The position numbers and the translations under genes were made by a program. Below, one piece after another: positions 35,968 through 47,043 of a DNA stretch of 64,000 bases; position 1 is the stretch's first letter, and every line of letters begins with the position of its first letter. The stretch spans positions 7,294,126 through 7,358,125 of the forward strand of contig NC_020504.1 of assembly GCF_000349325.1 (NCBI RefSeq). Reading direction: 5' to 3'. This DNA is from Streptomyces davaonensis JCM 4913. Its GTDB lineage: Bacteria; Actinomycetota; Actinomycetes; Streptomycetales; Streptomycetaceae. The notes beneath the pieces were generated by a model. The model worked only from the letters and a program-made list of their open reading frames with translations. It made no database searches and was not told the origin of the DNA.

Positions 35968-36396
35968 ATGCCCGGCCGCCCGACCCCGTCCCGTCGCACC
36001 GTCCTGCGCGGAGCGGCCCTCACACCCGTCGCCGGTCTTGGCCTCGCCGCGTGCTCACCGGGCGGGGAGACGGTGGACGCCGAACCGACCGCACCGGTCG
36101 ACCTGGGCGCGGAGAGCGAGGTCGCCAAGGGCGGCGCGAAGCTGTACCGGGATCACAACGTGGTCGTCAGCCGGGACGCGAACGGCACCCTGAAGGCGTA
36201 CAGCACGATCTGCACGCACGCGCTGTGCCCCATCAACAAGCTGGAGGGGACGAAGCTCATCTGTCCCTGTCACGGCAGCGAGTTCGACGCCACGAGCGGC
36301 GAGGTGCTGGCCGCGCCCGCGTCCGTGCCGCTGAAGGAGCTGCCGGTGGAGGCGAAGAACGGCCGGGTCGTGGCGGGACCGGCCGCTACCGCCTAG
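35968..36396 (+). CDS. Tat-exported Rieske (2Fe-2S) lipoprotein
   Basis: The 142-residue protein has a twin-arginine signal (SRRTVLRGAALTP) with a lipobox LAAC (Cys about 29), so it should be exported folded and lipid-anchored. The Rieske cluster ligands are CTHALC (Cys-x-His) and CPCHG (Cys-x-x-His), about 77-102, followed by the GSEFDATSGEVLAAPA loop. Small Rieske lipoproteins of this type are electron carriers of unknown partner in actinobacteria. ATG 35968 with GGAG upstream is preferred over the in-frame GTG at 35956. Confidence 0.92.
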   Translation: MPGRPTPSRRTVLRGAALTPVAGLGLAACSPGGETVDAEPTAPVDLGAESEVAKGGAKLYRDHNVVVSRDANGTLKAYSTICTHALCPINKLEGTKLICPCHGSEFDATSGEVLAAPASVPLKELPVEAKNGRVVAGPAATA

Positions 36397-36412
36397 GCCC
36401 CCTCCGAGGCGC

Positions 36413-37405
36413 TCACTCCCAGTCCCACCCGATTCCCACGATCCCCGTCCGCAGCCGTGGCTCGACGAGGTGGACCGAGTGGTGGAGCGGGCTGATCGGG
36501 AGTTCCTGACGGCCGCTGCGCGGGGCCGCCGCCGAGTGCTGGACGAACCGGTGACAGCGCAGCGGAAGCAGGCTCTCCGCGAAGCGGACCTGGAGCGCGT
36601 ACTGGCCGCCCGCGTGACCGAACCCCCGCGCGTACTCGCGGGACACACCGGCCGTGCCGTCCTCGACTCCGTACCGGAAGAGGAAGGTGTCGCCGGAGCG
36701 CAGCCGGGTGTCGAAGAGCAGCTCGGCGACGAGGACACCGGTGTCGTGGTGCCGCAGGACCCGGCCCGTGCGGCAGTTCTCCAGGGCCTGTACGCGCATG
36801 AGGTCGGGCGTGCAGCCGGGGTCGCCGTGGTAGACGGCCAGGAAGCGGTCGACGCCGTCCCGGTGGGCGCGCACGATGTGGTGCGCCTCGCGGTCCAGGA
36901 GCTCGCGCCGGTCGCCGATCCGTACCCGCTCGTGCAGCCCGAGGATGTGCAGCCCGCCGTCGGCCGGGGCGTCCAGCTCGGCGAGCAGCCCCGCAAGGAC
37001 GCCGTCGGCCTCGACGAGGGAGCGGTAGGAGCGGGCCGCGGGCCGACGCTCCGCGGTGCCTTCGGTGTTCTCGGCGAGGAGCCGGATCAGGGACTCCTCC
37101 GGCAACTGGAGGATCTCCTCCAGCGCGCGCACCGCGCGGAGCGACTCCGGGCGCTGCGGTCTGCGGGCGCCTTGCTGCCAGTAACTCAGGCTGGTGACGC
37201 CGACCTTGACCCCGTGGCGCGACAGATGGTGCTGGACGCGCTGGAGCGGCAGCCCGCGCGCGGCGATGGCGGCCCGCAGGGCGACGTGGAAGGGGCCGCC
37301 GCTGAGCACCGAGTCGAGTTCCGGGACCGGTATCGCGTCCCCGGCCACGTCCGGCTCCGCGGTGGCGACGGCGGCGCCGTCCGCGTGCTGAGGGGCGTGC
37401 GGCAT
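36413..37405 (-). CDS. Streptomyces-type HTH regulator of unknown target
   Basis: The 330-residue protein has an atypical helix-turn-helix (VQHHLSRHGVKVGVTSLSYWQQGARRPQRPESLRAVRALEEIL segment, about 55-100), then a long domain rich in His and Arg (RVRIGDRRELLDREAHHIVRAHRDGVDRF...; FLFRYGVEDGTAGVSREYARGFGHAGGQYALQVRFAESLLP). I recognise no named family for the second part. The gene is divergent from uvrC. Three TGAAGCG repeats lie in the shared 189-bp gap, one within a GTGAAGCGTTCAC palindrome, and may be its sites. Confidence 0.82.
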   Translation of the reverse strand: MPHAPQHADGAAVATAEPDVAGDAIPVPELDSVLSGGPFHVALRAAIAARGLPLQRVQHHLSRHGVKVGVTSLSYWQQGARRPQRPESLRAVRALEEILQLPEESLIRLLAENTEGTAERRPAARSYRSLVEADGVLAGLLAELDAPADGGLHILGLHERVRIGDRRELLDREAHHIVRAHRDGVDRFLAVYHGDPGCTPDLMRVQALENCRTGRVLRHHDTGVLVAELLFDTRLRSGDTFLFRYGVEDGTAGVSREYARGFGHAGGQYALQVRFAESLLPLRCHRFVQHSAAAPRSGRQELPISPLHHSVHLVEPRLRTGIVGIGWDWE

Positions 37406-37420
37406 TGCAGGGGCCTTTCT

Positions 37421-37529
37421 GTGAAGCGTTCACGACGGCTGGTCGGACCGTACGTGCGGGAGGCAGGTGCCCGCCCCGAGTTCCCCCGCATTGAAGCGTG
37501 TTGACCAAGCCCCGACAACACCTGAAGCG
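37421..37529. repeat. Three TGAAGCG repeats in the regulator-uvrC gap
   Basis: TGAAGCG occurs at 37422-37428 (inside the palindrome GTGAAGCGTTCAC, 37421-37433), 37492-37498 and 37523-37529, all on the + strand. They are candidate binding sites of the regulator encoded at 36413-37405. Confidence 0.5.
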
Positions 37530-37564
37530 GAGGCATCCCCACCGTTGTCCACAGCCTCGCCGCG

Positions 37565-37587
37565 CTGTCACCCCTCGCCAGTAGGGT
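37565..37587 (+). promoter_or_regulatory. Degenerate RecA-NDp-like promoter of uvrC
   Basis: CTGTCACCC, eight bases and TAGGGT (37582-37587) keep the TGTCA core, the N8 spacing and the TANNNT -10 of the damage motif but lose the GTG part. The uvrC ATG is at 37595, seven bases after the -10, so the message should be leaderless. Confidence 0.45.
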
Positions 37588-37594
37588 GTGAAAC

Positions 37595-39577
37595 ATGGCC
37601 GACCCCTCCAGCTACCGCCCCAGGCCGGGACAGATCCCGGACTCCCCCGGGGTCTATCGCTTCCGTGACGAGCACCGCCGGGTGATCTACGTCGGAAAGG
37701 CGAAGAGCCTGCGCCAGCGCCTTGCGAACTACTTCCAGGACCTGGCCGGACTGCATCCGCGCACTAGGACGATGGTCACCACGGCCGCGTCCGTGGAGTG
37801 GACGGTGGTGTCCACGGAGGTCGAGGCGCTCCAGCTGGAGTACTCCTGGATCAAGGAGTACGACCCCCGGTTCAACGTCAAGTACCGCGACGACAAGAGC
37901 TATCCCTACCTCGCGGTGACGCTGAACGAGGAGTTCCCGCGCGTGCAGGTGATGCGCGGTCACAAGAAGAAGGGCGTGCGCTACTTCGGGCCGTACGGCC
38001 ACGCGTGGGCGATCCGCGACACCGTCGACCTCCTGCTCCGCGTCTTCCCCGTGCGCACCTGCTCGGCCGGAGTCTTCAAGAACTCCGCCCGCACCGACCG
38101 CCCCTGTCTGCTCGGCTACATCGGCAAGTGCTCCGCGCCCTGCGTGGGCCGCGTCTCGCCCGAGGAACACCGGGAACTGGCCGAGGAGTTCTGCGACTTC
38201 ATGGCCGGGCGCACCGGCACCTATCTGCGCCGCCTGGAGAAGCAGATGATGCTGGCGGCCGACGAGATGGAGTACGAGCGGGCCGCCCGGCTGCGTGACG
38301 ACATCGAGGCCCTGAAGAAGGCCATGGAGAAGAGCGCGGTCGTGCTCGCCGACGCGACCGACGCCGACCTGATCGCCGTCGCCGAGGACGAGCTGGAGGC
38401 GGCCGTGCAGATCTTCCACGTCCGCGGCGGACGCGTGCGCGGCCAGCGCGGCTGGGTCACCGACAAGGTCGAGGAGATCACCACCGGCGCCCTCGTCGAA
38501 CACGCCCTCCAGCAGCTCTACGGCGAGGAGACCGGGGACTCGGTGCCCAAGGAGGTCCTCGTCCCGGCCCTGCCCGACCCGGCGGAGCCGGTCCAGGAGT
38601 GGCTCACCGAGCGCCGTGGGTCGAACGTCTCGCTGCGCATTCCGCAGCGCGGCGACAAGAAGGCGCTGATGGAGACCGTCGAGCGCAACGCCCAGCAGGC
38701 CCTCGTCCTGCACAAGACCAAGCGGGCCTCCGACCTGACCACGCGCTCGCGCGCGCTGGAAGAGATCGCCGACGCCCTCGGCCTGGACAGCGCGCCGCTG
38801 CGGATCGAGTGCTACGACATCTCGCACCTCCAGGGCGACGACGTGGTGGCCTCCATGGTCGTCTTCGAGGACGGCCTCCAGCGCAAGGGCGAGTACCGCC
38901 GCTTCCAGATCAAGGGCTTCGCCGGCCAGGACGACGTCCGTTCCATGCACGAGGTGATCTCCCGCCGCTTCAAGCGGTACATCGCCGAGAAGGAGAAGAC
39001 TGGTGAGTGGGCCGACGGTGAGGACCCCCTCACCGAGGACGACGGCCGCCCCAAGAAGTTCGCCTACCCGCCCCAGCTCGTCGTCGTCGACGGCGGGCAG
39101 CCCCAGGTCGCCGCCGCCAAGAAGGCCCTGGACGAGCTGGGTATCGACGACATCGCCGTCTGCGGTCTCGCCAAGCGTCTGGAGGAGGTCTGGCTGCCCG
39201 GCGAGGACGACCCGGTGGTCCTGCCCCGCACCAGCGAGGGCCTGTATCTGCTCCAGCGGGTCCGTGACGAGGCCCACCGCTTCGCGATCACCTATCAGCG
39301 AGCCAAGCGAGCCAAGCGGTTCCGGTCCAGCCCGCTGGACGACGTCCCGGGCCTCGGCGAGACCCGCAAGCAGGCGCTGATCAAGCACTTCGGTTCGGTG
39401 AAGAAGCTGCGATCGGCGACAATCGACCAGATCTGTGAGGTTCCGGGCATAGGTCGCAAAACGGCCGAGACCATTGCCGCGGCCTTCGCCCAGGCGGCCC
39501 CGGCCGCGCCCGCCGTGAACACGGCGACTGGAGAGATCATGGAAGACATGGACGACCTACGGGGGCAGGAGACATGA
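37595..39577 (+). CDS. uvrC: Excinuclease ABC subunit C
   Basis: The 660-residue protein has a GIY-YIG nuclease domain ([27 protein letters not shown], about 16-42), a Cys cluster ([15 protein letters not shown]), a UVR motif ([20 protein letters not shown]), an RNase H-like C-terminal nuclease ([34 protein letters not shown]) and helix-hairpin-helix DNA-binding repeats ([34 protein letters not shown]). It makes both incisions around damage verified by UvrB. Its stop overlaps the rapZ start (ATGA), so it leads the uvrC-rapZ-yvcK-whiA operon. Confidence 0.98.
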   Translation: MADPSSYRPRPGQIPDSPGVYRFRDEHRRVIYVGKAKSLRQRLANYFQDLAGLHPRTRTMVTTAASVEWTVVSTEVEALQLEYSWIKEYDPRFNVKYRDDKSYPYLAVTLNEEFPRVQVMRGHKKKGVRYFGPYGHAWAIRDTVDLLLRVFPVRTCSAGVFKNSARTDRPCLLGYIGKCSAPCVGRVSPEEHRELAEEFCDFMAGRTGTYLRRLEKQMMLAADEMEYERAARLRDDIEALKKAMEKSAVVLADATDADLIAVAEDELEAAVQIFHVRGGRVRGQRGWVTDKVEEITTGALVEHALQQLYGEETGDSVPKEVLVPALPDPAEPVQEWLTERRGSNVSLRIPQRGDKKALMETVERNAQQALVLHKTKRASDLTTRSRALEEIADALGLDSAPLRIECYDISHLQGDDVVASMVVFEDGLQRKGEYRRFQIKGFAGQDDVRSMHEVISRRFKRYIAEKEKTGEWADGEDPLTEDDGRPKKFAYPPQLVVVDGGQPQVAAAKKALDELGIDDIAVCGLAKRLEEVWLPGEDDPVVLPRTSEGLYLLQRVRDEAHRFAITYQRAKRAKRFRSSPLDDVPGLGETRKQALIKHFGSVKKLRSATIDQICEVPGIGRKTAETIAAAFAQAAPAAPAVNTATGEIMEDMDDLRGQET

Positions 39578-40530
39578 CCGAGCAGGAAAAGCAGACGCGA
39601 CAAGAACCACCCAAGGAAAACGGAGCACAGGTGAGTACGCCCGGCGAGGCAGCCCCGGTCCCCGAGGCCGCCATCCCCGAGCTGGTGATCATCTCCGGCA
39701 TGTCCGGAGCGGGCCGCTCGACCGCCGCGAAATGTCTGGAGGACCTCGGCTGGTTCGTCGTCGACAACCTGCCGCCCGCGCTGATCCCCACCATGGTGGA
39801 GCTCGGCGCCCGCTCCCAGGGCAACGTCGCCCGGATCGCGGTCGTCGTCGACGTCCGTGGCCGCCGCTTCTTCGACAACCTCCGCGAATCGCTCGCCGAC
39901 CTCGACACCCGGGGCGTCACCCGGCGCATCGTCTTCCTGGAGTCCTCCGACGAGGCCCTGGTGCGCCGCTTCGAGTCGGTGCGCCGCCCGCACCCCCTCC
40001 AGGGCGACGGCCGGATCGTCGACGGCATCGCCGCCGAGCGCGAGCTGCTGCGCGAGCTGCGCGGCGACGCCGACCTGGTCATCGACACCTCCAGCCTCAA
40101 CGTGCACGAGCTGCGCGCCAAGATGGACGCCCAGTTCGCGGGCGAGGAGGAGCCCGAGCTGCGGGCCACCGTGATGTCCTTCGGCTTCAAGTACGGCCTG
40201 CCCGTCGACGCCGACCTCGTCGTCGACATGCGCTTCCTGCCCAACCCGCACTGGGTCCCGGAGCTGCGCCCGTACACCGGCCTGAACGAGGAGGTGGCGG
40301 CGTATGTCTTCAACCAGCCCGGCGCCAAGGAGTTCCTCGACCGGTACACCGAGCTGCTCCAGCTGATTGCCGCAGGCTACCGTCGTGAGGGCAAGCGCTA
40401 TGTGACCATCGCGGTCGGCTGCACCGGTGGCAAGCACCGTTCGGTGGCCACCTCGGAGAAGCTGGCCGCGCGGCTCGCCGCGCAGGGTGTGGAGACGGTG
40501 GTCGTACACCGGGACATGGGACGCGAATGA
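39574..40530 (+). CDS. rapZ: RNase adapter RapZ / P-loop nucleotide-binding protein (YvcJ)
   Basis: The 318-residue protein has Walker [10 protein letters not shown] (about 42-50), [70 protein letters not shown] and the C-terminal [14 protein letters not shown] block. Family members bind nucleotides and, in E. coli, guide RNase E to GlmZ; in Gram-positive bacteria the role is less clear. An acidic N-terminal extension of about 35 residues precedes the fold, and an in-frame GTG at 39631 could be an alternative start. It overlaps uvrC and yvcK by four bases each. Confidence 0.97.
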   Translation: MTEQEKQTRQEPPKENGAQVSTPGEAAPVPEAAIPELVIISGMSGAGRSTAAKCLEDLGWFVVDNLPPALIPTMVELGARSQGNVARIAVVVDVRGRRFFDNLRESLADLDTRGVTRRIVFLESSDEALVRRFESVRRPHPLQGDGRIVDGIAAERELLRELRGDADLVIDTSSLNVHELRAKMDAQFAGEEEPELRATVMSFGFKYGLPVDADLVVDMRFLPNPHWVPELRPYTGLNEEVAAYVFNQPGAKEFLDRYTELLQLIAAGYRREGKRYVTIAVGCTGGKHRSVATSEKLAARLAAQGVETVVVHRDMGRE

Positions 40531-41594
40531 CAGGACGTACACCGCGGCTGATCAGGGTGGGCCGGGGTTCCCCGGAGAGACGCATCAGCCGCCCCGCGGA
40601 GGCCCGCGGCGGCCGGCCGCGCCGCCGGGGCACCCAGCCCAAGGTCGTCGCCCTCGGCGGCGGCATGGGCCTGTCCGCCTCGCTCGCCGCACTGCGCCGG
40701 ATCACCGGCGACCTCACCGCCGTCGTCACCGTGGCCGACGACGGCGGCTCCAGCGGGCGCCTGCGCGACGAGCTGGGCGTCCTGCCGCCCGGCGATCTGC
40801 GCAAGGCGCTGGCCGCGCTGTGCGGCGACGACGACTGGGGACAGACCTGGTCCCGGGTGATCCAGCACCGCTTCACCTCCCAGGGCGACCTGCACGACCA
40901 CGCGGTCGGCAACCTGCTGATCGTCGCCCTGTGGGAGCAGCTCGGCGACCACGTCCAGGCCCTGGACCTGGTCGGCAAATTGCTCGGCGCGCACGGGCGC
41001 GTGCTGCCCATGTCCGCCGTACCGCTGGAGCTCCAGGCGCTGGTCAAGGGGCACGATCCGGAGCGGCCCGAGGACGTGGACACCGTGCTCGGCCAGGCCA
41101 CCGTCGCCCTCACCCCCGGTGAGGTGCAGTCCGTGCACCTCGTGCCGCACGACCCGCCCGCCGTCCCCGAGGCCGTCGCGGCGGTCCTGGACGCCGACTG
41201 GGTGGTCCTGGGCCCCGGGTCCTGGTTCTCGTCGGTCATCCCGCACCTCCTCGTGCCCGAGCTGCTGGACGCGCTGACGGAGACCAAGGCGCGCCGGGTA
41301 CTCTCGCTGAACCTCGCGCCGCAGCCCGGAGAAACCGAAGGCTTCTCCCCGCAGCGTCATTTGGAGGTTTTGGGACGACACGCCCCTAAACTCGCCCTGG
41401 ACGTGGTGCTGGCCGACGAGGCAGCCGTGCCCGACCGCGAGGTGCTCACCGAGGCCGCCAAACGGTTCGGGGCCGCGGTCGAGCTGGCTCCGGTCGCCCG
41501 GAGGGACGGAACTCCGCGGCACGACCCGGAGCTGCTGGCCGCCGCGTACGACCGTATTTTTCGGATGCATGGAAGGATCGGCCCATGGCGATGA
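40527..41594 (+). CDS. yvcK: YvcK/CofD-like gluconeogenesis and morphology factor
   Basis: The 355-residue protein has [21 protein letters not shown] (about 40-60), [39 protein letters not shown] and [18 protein letters not shown], which define the CofD/YvcK fold. YvcK binds UDP-sugars and supports cell-wall synthesis on gluconeogenic carbon. A basic N-terminal extension of about 38 residues is typical for Streptomyces. The reading frame overlaps whiA by ten bases, giving tight coupling. Confidence 0.97.
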   Translation: MTGRTPRLIRVGRGSPERRISRPAEARGGRPRRRGTQPKVVALGGGMGLSASLAALRRITGDLTAVVTVADDGGSSGRLRDELGVLPPGDLRKALAALCGDDDWGQTWSRVIQHRFTSQGDLHDHAVGNLLIVALWEQLGDHVQALDLVGKLLGAHGRVLPMSAVPLELQALVKGHDPERPEDVDTVLGQATVALTPGEVQSVHLVPHDPPAVPEAVAAVLDADWVVLGPGSWFSSVIPHLLVPELLDALTETKARRVLSLNLAPQPGETEGFSPQRHLEVLGRHAPKLALDVVLADEAAVPDREVLTEAAKRFGAAVELAPVARRDGTPRHDPELLAAAYDRIFRMHGRIGPWR

Positions 41595-42574
41595 CGGCAG
41601 CGGTGAAGGACGAGATCTCCCGGCTCCCCGTCACCCGGACCTGTTGCAGGAAGGCGGAGGTCTCCGCCGTTCTGCGGTTCGCCGGCGGCCTCCACCTGGT
41701 CAGCGGGCGGATCGTGATCGAGGCGGAGCTGGACACCGCGATGGCGGCCCGCCGGCTCAAGCGGGACATCCTGGAGATCTTCGGCCACAGCTCCGAGCTG
41801 ATCGTGATGGCACCGGGCGGACTGCGCCGCGGCTCGCGCTACGTCGTCCGGGTCGTCGCCGGCGGTGATCAGCTGGCCCGGCAGACCGGCCTGGTCGACG
41901 GGCGGGGCCGCCCGATCCGCGGCCTGCCCCCGCAGGTCGTCTCCGGCGCCACCTGTGACGCCGAGGCCGCCTGGCGCGGCGCCTTCCTGGCCCACGGCTC
42001 GCTCACCGAGCCCGGCCGCTCCTCCTCCCTCGAGGTGACCTGCCCGGGCCCCGAGGCCGCGCTCGCGCTCGTCGGCGCCGCACGTCGGCTCTCCATCGCC
42101 GCGAAGGCCCGCGAGGTGCGCGGTGTGGACCGCGTGGTCGTCCGCGACGGCGACGCGATCGGCGCCCTGCTCACCCGGCTCGGCGCCCATGAGTCCGTGC
42201 TGGCCTGGGAGGAGCGGCGGATGCGGCGCGAGGTCCGGGCCACGGCGAACCGCCTCGCCAACTTCGACGACGCCAACCTCCGCCGCTCCGCGCGCGCGGC
42301 CGTCGCCGCCGGTGCCCGGGTCCAGCGCGCCCTGGAGATCCTCGGCGAGGAGGTCCCCGAGCACCTCGCCGCCGCCGGACGCCTGCGCATGGAGCACAAG
42401 CAGGCCTCCCTGGAGGAGCTGGGCGCGCTCGCCGACCCGCCGCTCACCAAGGACGCCGTGGCCGGCCGGATCCGCCGGCTGCTCGCGATGGCCGACAAGC
42501 GCGCCCAGGACCTCGGCGTCCCGGGCACCGAGTCCAGCCTCACCGAGGAGATGGCCGACAACCTCGTCGGCTGA
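41585..42574 (+). CDS. whiA: Sporulation regulator WhiA
   Basis: The 329-residue protein has an N-terminal degenerate homing-endonuclease (LAGLIDADG-like) domain with [22 protein letters not shown] and a C-terminal helix-turn-helix ([31 protein letters not shown], about 276-306). WhiA acts with WhiB to start sporulation septation in Streptomyces and is also conserved across Gram-positive bacteria. ATG 41585 (GGAAGG upstream) is used; ATG 41591 is an in-frame alternative. The order uvrC-rapZ-yvcK-whiA is highly conserved. A terminator follows. Confidence 0.98.
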   Translation: MAMTAAVKDEISRLPVTRTCCRKAEVSAVLRFAGGLHLVSGRIVIEAELDTAMAARRLKRDILEIFGHSSELIVMAPGGLRRGSRYVVRVVAGGDQLARQTGLVDGRGRPIRGLPPQVVSGATCDAEAAWRGAFLAHGSLTEPGRSSSLEVTCPGPEAALALVGAARRLSIAAKAREVRGVDRVVVRDGDAIGALLTRLGAHESVLAWEERRMRREVRATANRLANFDDANLRRSARAAVAAGARVQRALEILGEEVPEHLAAAGRLRMEHKQASLEELGALADPPLTKDAVAGRIRRLLAMADKRAQDLGVPGTESSLTEEMADNLVG

Positions 42575-42587
42575 CGCCCGCTCACCA

Positions 42588-42630
42588 CGCCGGTGGCCGC
42601 GCCCACTTGGGCGACGGCCACCGGCGTTTT
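42588..42630 (+). terminator. whiA operon terminator
   Basis: Perfect 12-bp arms CGCCGGTGGCCG (42588-42599) and CGGCCACCGGCG (42615-42626) are followed by TTTT. Confidence 0.92.
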
Positions 42631-42719
42631 CGTGTCCTGAGGCGCCCTTGACTCGATCATGGAGTGTCATGAGCCTGGCATCTGTTCGCTGACGTGGCGA
42701 ACCCACACCAGGGGGGTTC

Positions 42720-45674
42720 ATGAGACACAGAGCGAGATCGATCCTCGCTGTCGGCGCGCTCCTGATCGGCGGAGCGAGCTTCGCACCCATCGCCCAGGCA
42801 CAGAACGGCAGTTCGGACACACCCGGTTCGGACGAGGTCAAGGTCTTCCGCGCCGAGGTCACCAAGCAGCAGATCCCGCTGCTGCTGGCCGCCGGACAGG
42901 ACGGCCACGAATTCAGTGAGCAGGCGCCCGAGAAGGGCACCGCCACGATCGAGGTCTACCTCACCGACGCCCAGGCCGAGAAGCTGGAGAAGCACGGCGT
43001 CGAACTCACCGAGCACACCCTGTCCGCCAAGGCCGAACAGCGCGTCGAGGCCGCCGCCGAAGGCGTCTTCCGCCCCTACAGCGGCAGCGGTGGCCTGAAG
43101 GAGGAGATCCTCCGGGCCGGCCAGGAGAACCCCGGCCTCACCAAGGTCGTCTCCATCGGGAAGACCGTCACCGGCCAGGACATCCTCGCGCTGAAGCTCA
43201 CCAAGAACGCCAAGAACTCCAAGGACGGCGCCAAGCCCGCCGTGCTGTACATGTCCAACCAGCACGCGCGCGAGTGGATCACCCCGGAGATGACCCGCCG
43301 GCTGATGCACCACTACCTGGACAACTACAAGTCCGACCGGCGCATCAAGAAGATCGTCGACAGCACCGAGCTGTGGTTCGTGCTCTCGGCCAACCCCGAC
43401 GGCTACGACTACACCTTCCAGGACGACGGCGACCGCCAGTGGCGCAAGAACCTGAAGGACGTCAACGCCGACGGCGTCATCAGCACCGGCGACGGCGTCG
43501 ACCTCAACCGCAACTTCCCCTACAAGTGGGGCTACGACAACGAGGGTTCGTCCCCCAACCCCACCAGCCAGACCTATCGCGGCGACGCCCCGGGCTCGGA
43601 GCCGGAGACCAAGGCGATCGACGCCTTCCAGAAGCGCATCGGCTTCGAACTCGGCATCAACTACCACTCGGCCGCCGAACTCCTCCTCTACGGCGTCGGC
43701 TGGCAGGTGGCCACGAACACCCCGGACGACGTCCTCTACAAGGCACTGGCCGGAACCCCCGACAACTCCGCGATCCCGGGCTACCACCCGCAGGTCTCCT
43801 CGGAGCTGTACACCACCAACGGCGAGGCCGACGGACACGCCTCCAACGTCAACGGCCTGGCGATGTTCACGCCCGAGATGTCGACCTGCCAGACCGCCTC
43901 GAACGTCGACCTGAACGACGCCTGGCTCCCCGGCGACTGCCAGTCGGTCTTCACCTTCCCGGACGACGAGAAGCTGATCCAGCAGGAGTTCACCAAGAAC
44001 GTCCCGTTCGCGCTCTCCGTCGCCGAGTCCGCCGCCCACCCCGACCAGCCGGTCTCCGCGCTCGGCCTGAAGGCCGCCGACTTCACCCCGGCGCCGTTCA
44101 CCACGTCGTACTCCCGCGGCGCCGACCAGGAGATCTCCGTCGTCGCCCGTAAGGCGCTGCGCGACAAGGAGCTCAAGTACCGCGTCAACGGCGGCCGTAC
44201 GCACGACATGGCGCTCCGGCCCTGGAAGGGCGGCGAGACCTACGGCGGTGCGGACAACCTCCACTTCGACGAGTACCGCGCCAAGGCCGCCGACGGCGAT
44301 CAGGGCGATCGGGTCGAGGTCTGGTTCACCGGCGAGACCAGGAGCGGCAAGAAGGTCTCCAGCGAGCACTTCACCTACACCGTCGCCGAACGCCCGCGCG
44401 CGGACGTCCTCGTCGTGGCCGAGGAGGGCGTGGCCGCGACCCAGGCGCAGACCTACGTCGACGCGCTGAAGGCCAACGGCCACAAGGCGGTCGTCTGGGA
44501 CGTCGCCACGCAAGGAGCGCCGGACGCGCTCGGCGTGCTCGGCCACTTCGAAACCGTCGTCCACTACACCGGCGCCGGCGTCCCCGGCAACGCCACCCAG
44601 CTCCAGCTGCGCGCCTTCCTCAACGAGGGCGGCAAGCTGATCGAGGCCGGCGAACAGGCGGGCGGCAACGTCGACCTCGGCGGCGGCACCCTGTCCAACG
44701 ACTTCAGCCAGTACTACCTCGGCGCCTACAGCCGCACGTCGCTGCCCGGGGCCACCGCCTTCGAGGGCTCCGGCGGAATCGCGGGCGCCCAGGGCACGCT
44801 GGCCGGGGCACCGGGCAACCCGCTGAACGCGGCCGGGTCCTACAGCGTCACCTCCGAGACCCTGCCCGCGGACACGTTCCCGCAGTTCGCGAGCGCCGGG
44901 GCGGGCCGCTACCCGGGCGCGGTCAACCCGTACGGCCCGTACGAGGGCAGCTACATGGCGGCCGTCACCCACAGCGACTACGCCTGGAACCGCCTCACCC
45001 GCACCGTCGACCTCACCTCCGTGACCGCCGCGGACGCCCCCAAGCTGCGCACCCGCATGCTGTGGAGCACCGAGCCGGGCTACGACCACGCCGTACTGGA
45101 GGCCCGTACCGCGGGCGGTGACGACTGGACCACGCTGCCGGACCTGGGCGGTGCGACCGGCACCGCGGTGCCCGAGGAGTGCTCGGCCGGGTACTTCATC
45201 CAGGCTCACCCCGCGCTCAAGCGGTACCTGACGCTCGCCGGAGGGGCCTGCACCCCGTCCGGCACCAGCGGCTCCTGGAACAGCTTCACCGGCGCTTCGG
45301 CCGGCTGGCAGGAGGTCTCCTTCGATCTGTCCGCCTACGCGGGCCGGACCGTGGAGCTCTCCCTCGGCTACATCACCGACCCCGGCTCCGGCGGACGCGG
45401 CGTTCTCGTCGACAACGCCTCCGTCGTGATCGGCGGCAGCGAGACCCAGACCGAGGGCTTCGAGACCTCGCTCGGCGCCTGGAGCACCCCCGGCCCACCC
45501 GCGGGCAGCCCCGCGGTCGTCAAGGACTGGGCCCGCGTGGGCCAGCTCTTCCAGACGTACGGCGCGGTCACCACACACGACACCGTGCTGCTCGGCTTCG
45601 GCCTGGAGCACGTGGTCGCCCCGGCCGACCGGGCGGCCCTGATCGGCAAGGCGCTCACCGCCCTCGACGGGTGA
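42720..45674 (+). CDS. Large secreted M14 zinc carboxypeptidase
   Basis: The 984-residue protein has a signal peptide (about 1-27, ending AQA). A propeptide-like region (about 40-120) is followed by the M14 catalytic domain: SNQHAREWITPEM with the HxxE zinc ligands, ANPDGYDYT, DLNRNFPYKWG and INYHSAAELLLYG with the third zinc His, then FTPEMST, probably the catalytic Glu. A calcium-like insert DVNADGVISTGDGV precedes NRNF. The last 500 residues hold a possible class-I-amidotransferase-like (GATase) module (DVLVVAEEGVAATQAQTYVDALKANG...) and a beta-sandwich with MAM/jelly-roll character. It should release C-terminal amino acids outside the cell. Confidence 0.93.
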   Translation: MRHRARSILAVGALLIGGASFAPIAQAQNGSSDTPGSDEVKVFRAEVTKQQIPLLLAAGQDGHEFSEQAPEKGTATIEVYLTDAQAEKLEKHGVELTEHTLSAKAEQRVEAAAEGVFRPYSGSGGLKEEILRAGQENPGLTKVVSIGKTVTGQDILALKLTKNAKNSKDGAKPAVLYMSNQHAREWITPEMTRRLMHHYLDNYKSDRRIKKIVDSTELWFVLSANPDGYDYTFQDDGDRQWRKNLKDVNADGVISTGDGVDLNRNFPYKWGYDNEGSSPNPTSQTYRGDAPGSEPETKAIDAFQKRIGFELGINYHSAAELLLYGVGWQVATNTPDDVLYKALAGTPDNSAIPGYHPQVSSELYTTNGEADGHASNVNGLAMFTPEMSTCQTASNVDLNDAWLPGDCQSVFTFPDDEKLIQQEFTKNVPFALSVAESAAHPDQPVSALGLKAADFTPAPFTTSYSRGADQEISVVARKALRDKELKYRVNGGRTHDMALRPWKGGETYGGADNLHFDEYRAKAADGDQGDRVEVWFTGETRSGKKVSSEHFTYTVAERPRADVLVVAEEGVAATQAQTYVDALKANGHKAVVWDVATQGAPDALGVLGHFETVVHYTGAGVPGNATQLQLRAFLNEGGKLIEAGEQAGGNVDLGGGTLSNDFSQYYLGAYSRTSLPGATAFEGSGGIAGAQGTLAGAPGNPLNAAGSYSVTSETLPADTFPQFASAGAGRYPGAVNPYGPYEGSYMAAVTHSDYAWNRLTRTVDLTSVTAADAPKLRTRMLWSTEPGYDHAVLEARTAGGDDWTTLPDLGGATGTAVPEECSAGYFIQAHPALKRYLTLAGGACTPSGTSGSWNSFTGASAGWQEVSFDLSAYAGRTVELSLGYITDPGSGGRGVLVDNASVVIGGSETQTEGFETSLGAWSTPGPPAGSPAVVKDWARVGQLFQTYGAVTTHDTVLLGFGLEHVVAPADRAALIGKALTALDG

Positions 45675-45823
45675 GACCGGACTCCGAGCGACCCCACTCT
45701 CCGTGAGGAAGAGGTGACAGGACGGTGAAGCCCAGGGGCGGTCCGTACCCCTACTGGCGGGTAAGGAACGCCTGCCCGTGTATGCGGCATCTCGATGTCA
45801 CCACGGGGGCCTCAGGGAGGTAG

Positions 45824-46909
<1,086 letters not shown>

Positions 46910-46938
46910 TCCCCGGAGCAGGCACTTCGATGTGAGAG

Positions 46939-46978
46939 CAGGGCCCGGGCGGCGCAGGGACGCGCCGCCCGGGCCCTG
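46939..46978 (+). terminator. gap terminator
   Basis: Perfect 17-bp arms (46939-46955 and 46962-46978) with a 6-nt loop lie 30 bp after the gap stop. This is the strongest hairpin in the window. Confidence 0.92.
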
Positions 46979-47043
46979 ACTCGCGTAAAGACCGGCCCAC
47001 TTAGGATCACGAGCATCACGCACACTCCTCGGGAGCCCTCTCA

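Noticed and set aside
42657..45611. 984-codon minus-strand open frame over the M14 carboxypeptidase gene
   Set aside because: Antisense shadow; the + strand has signal peptide, zinc motifs and a ribosome site.
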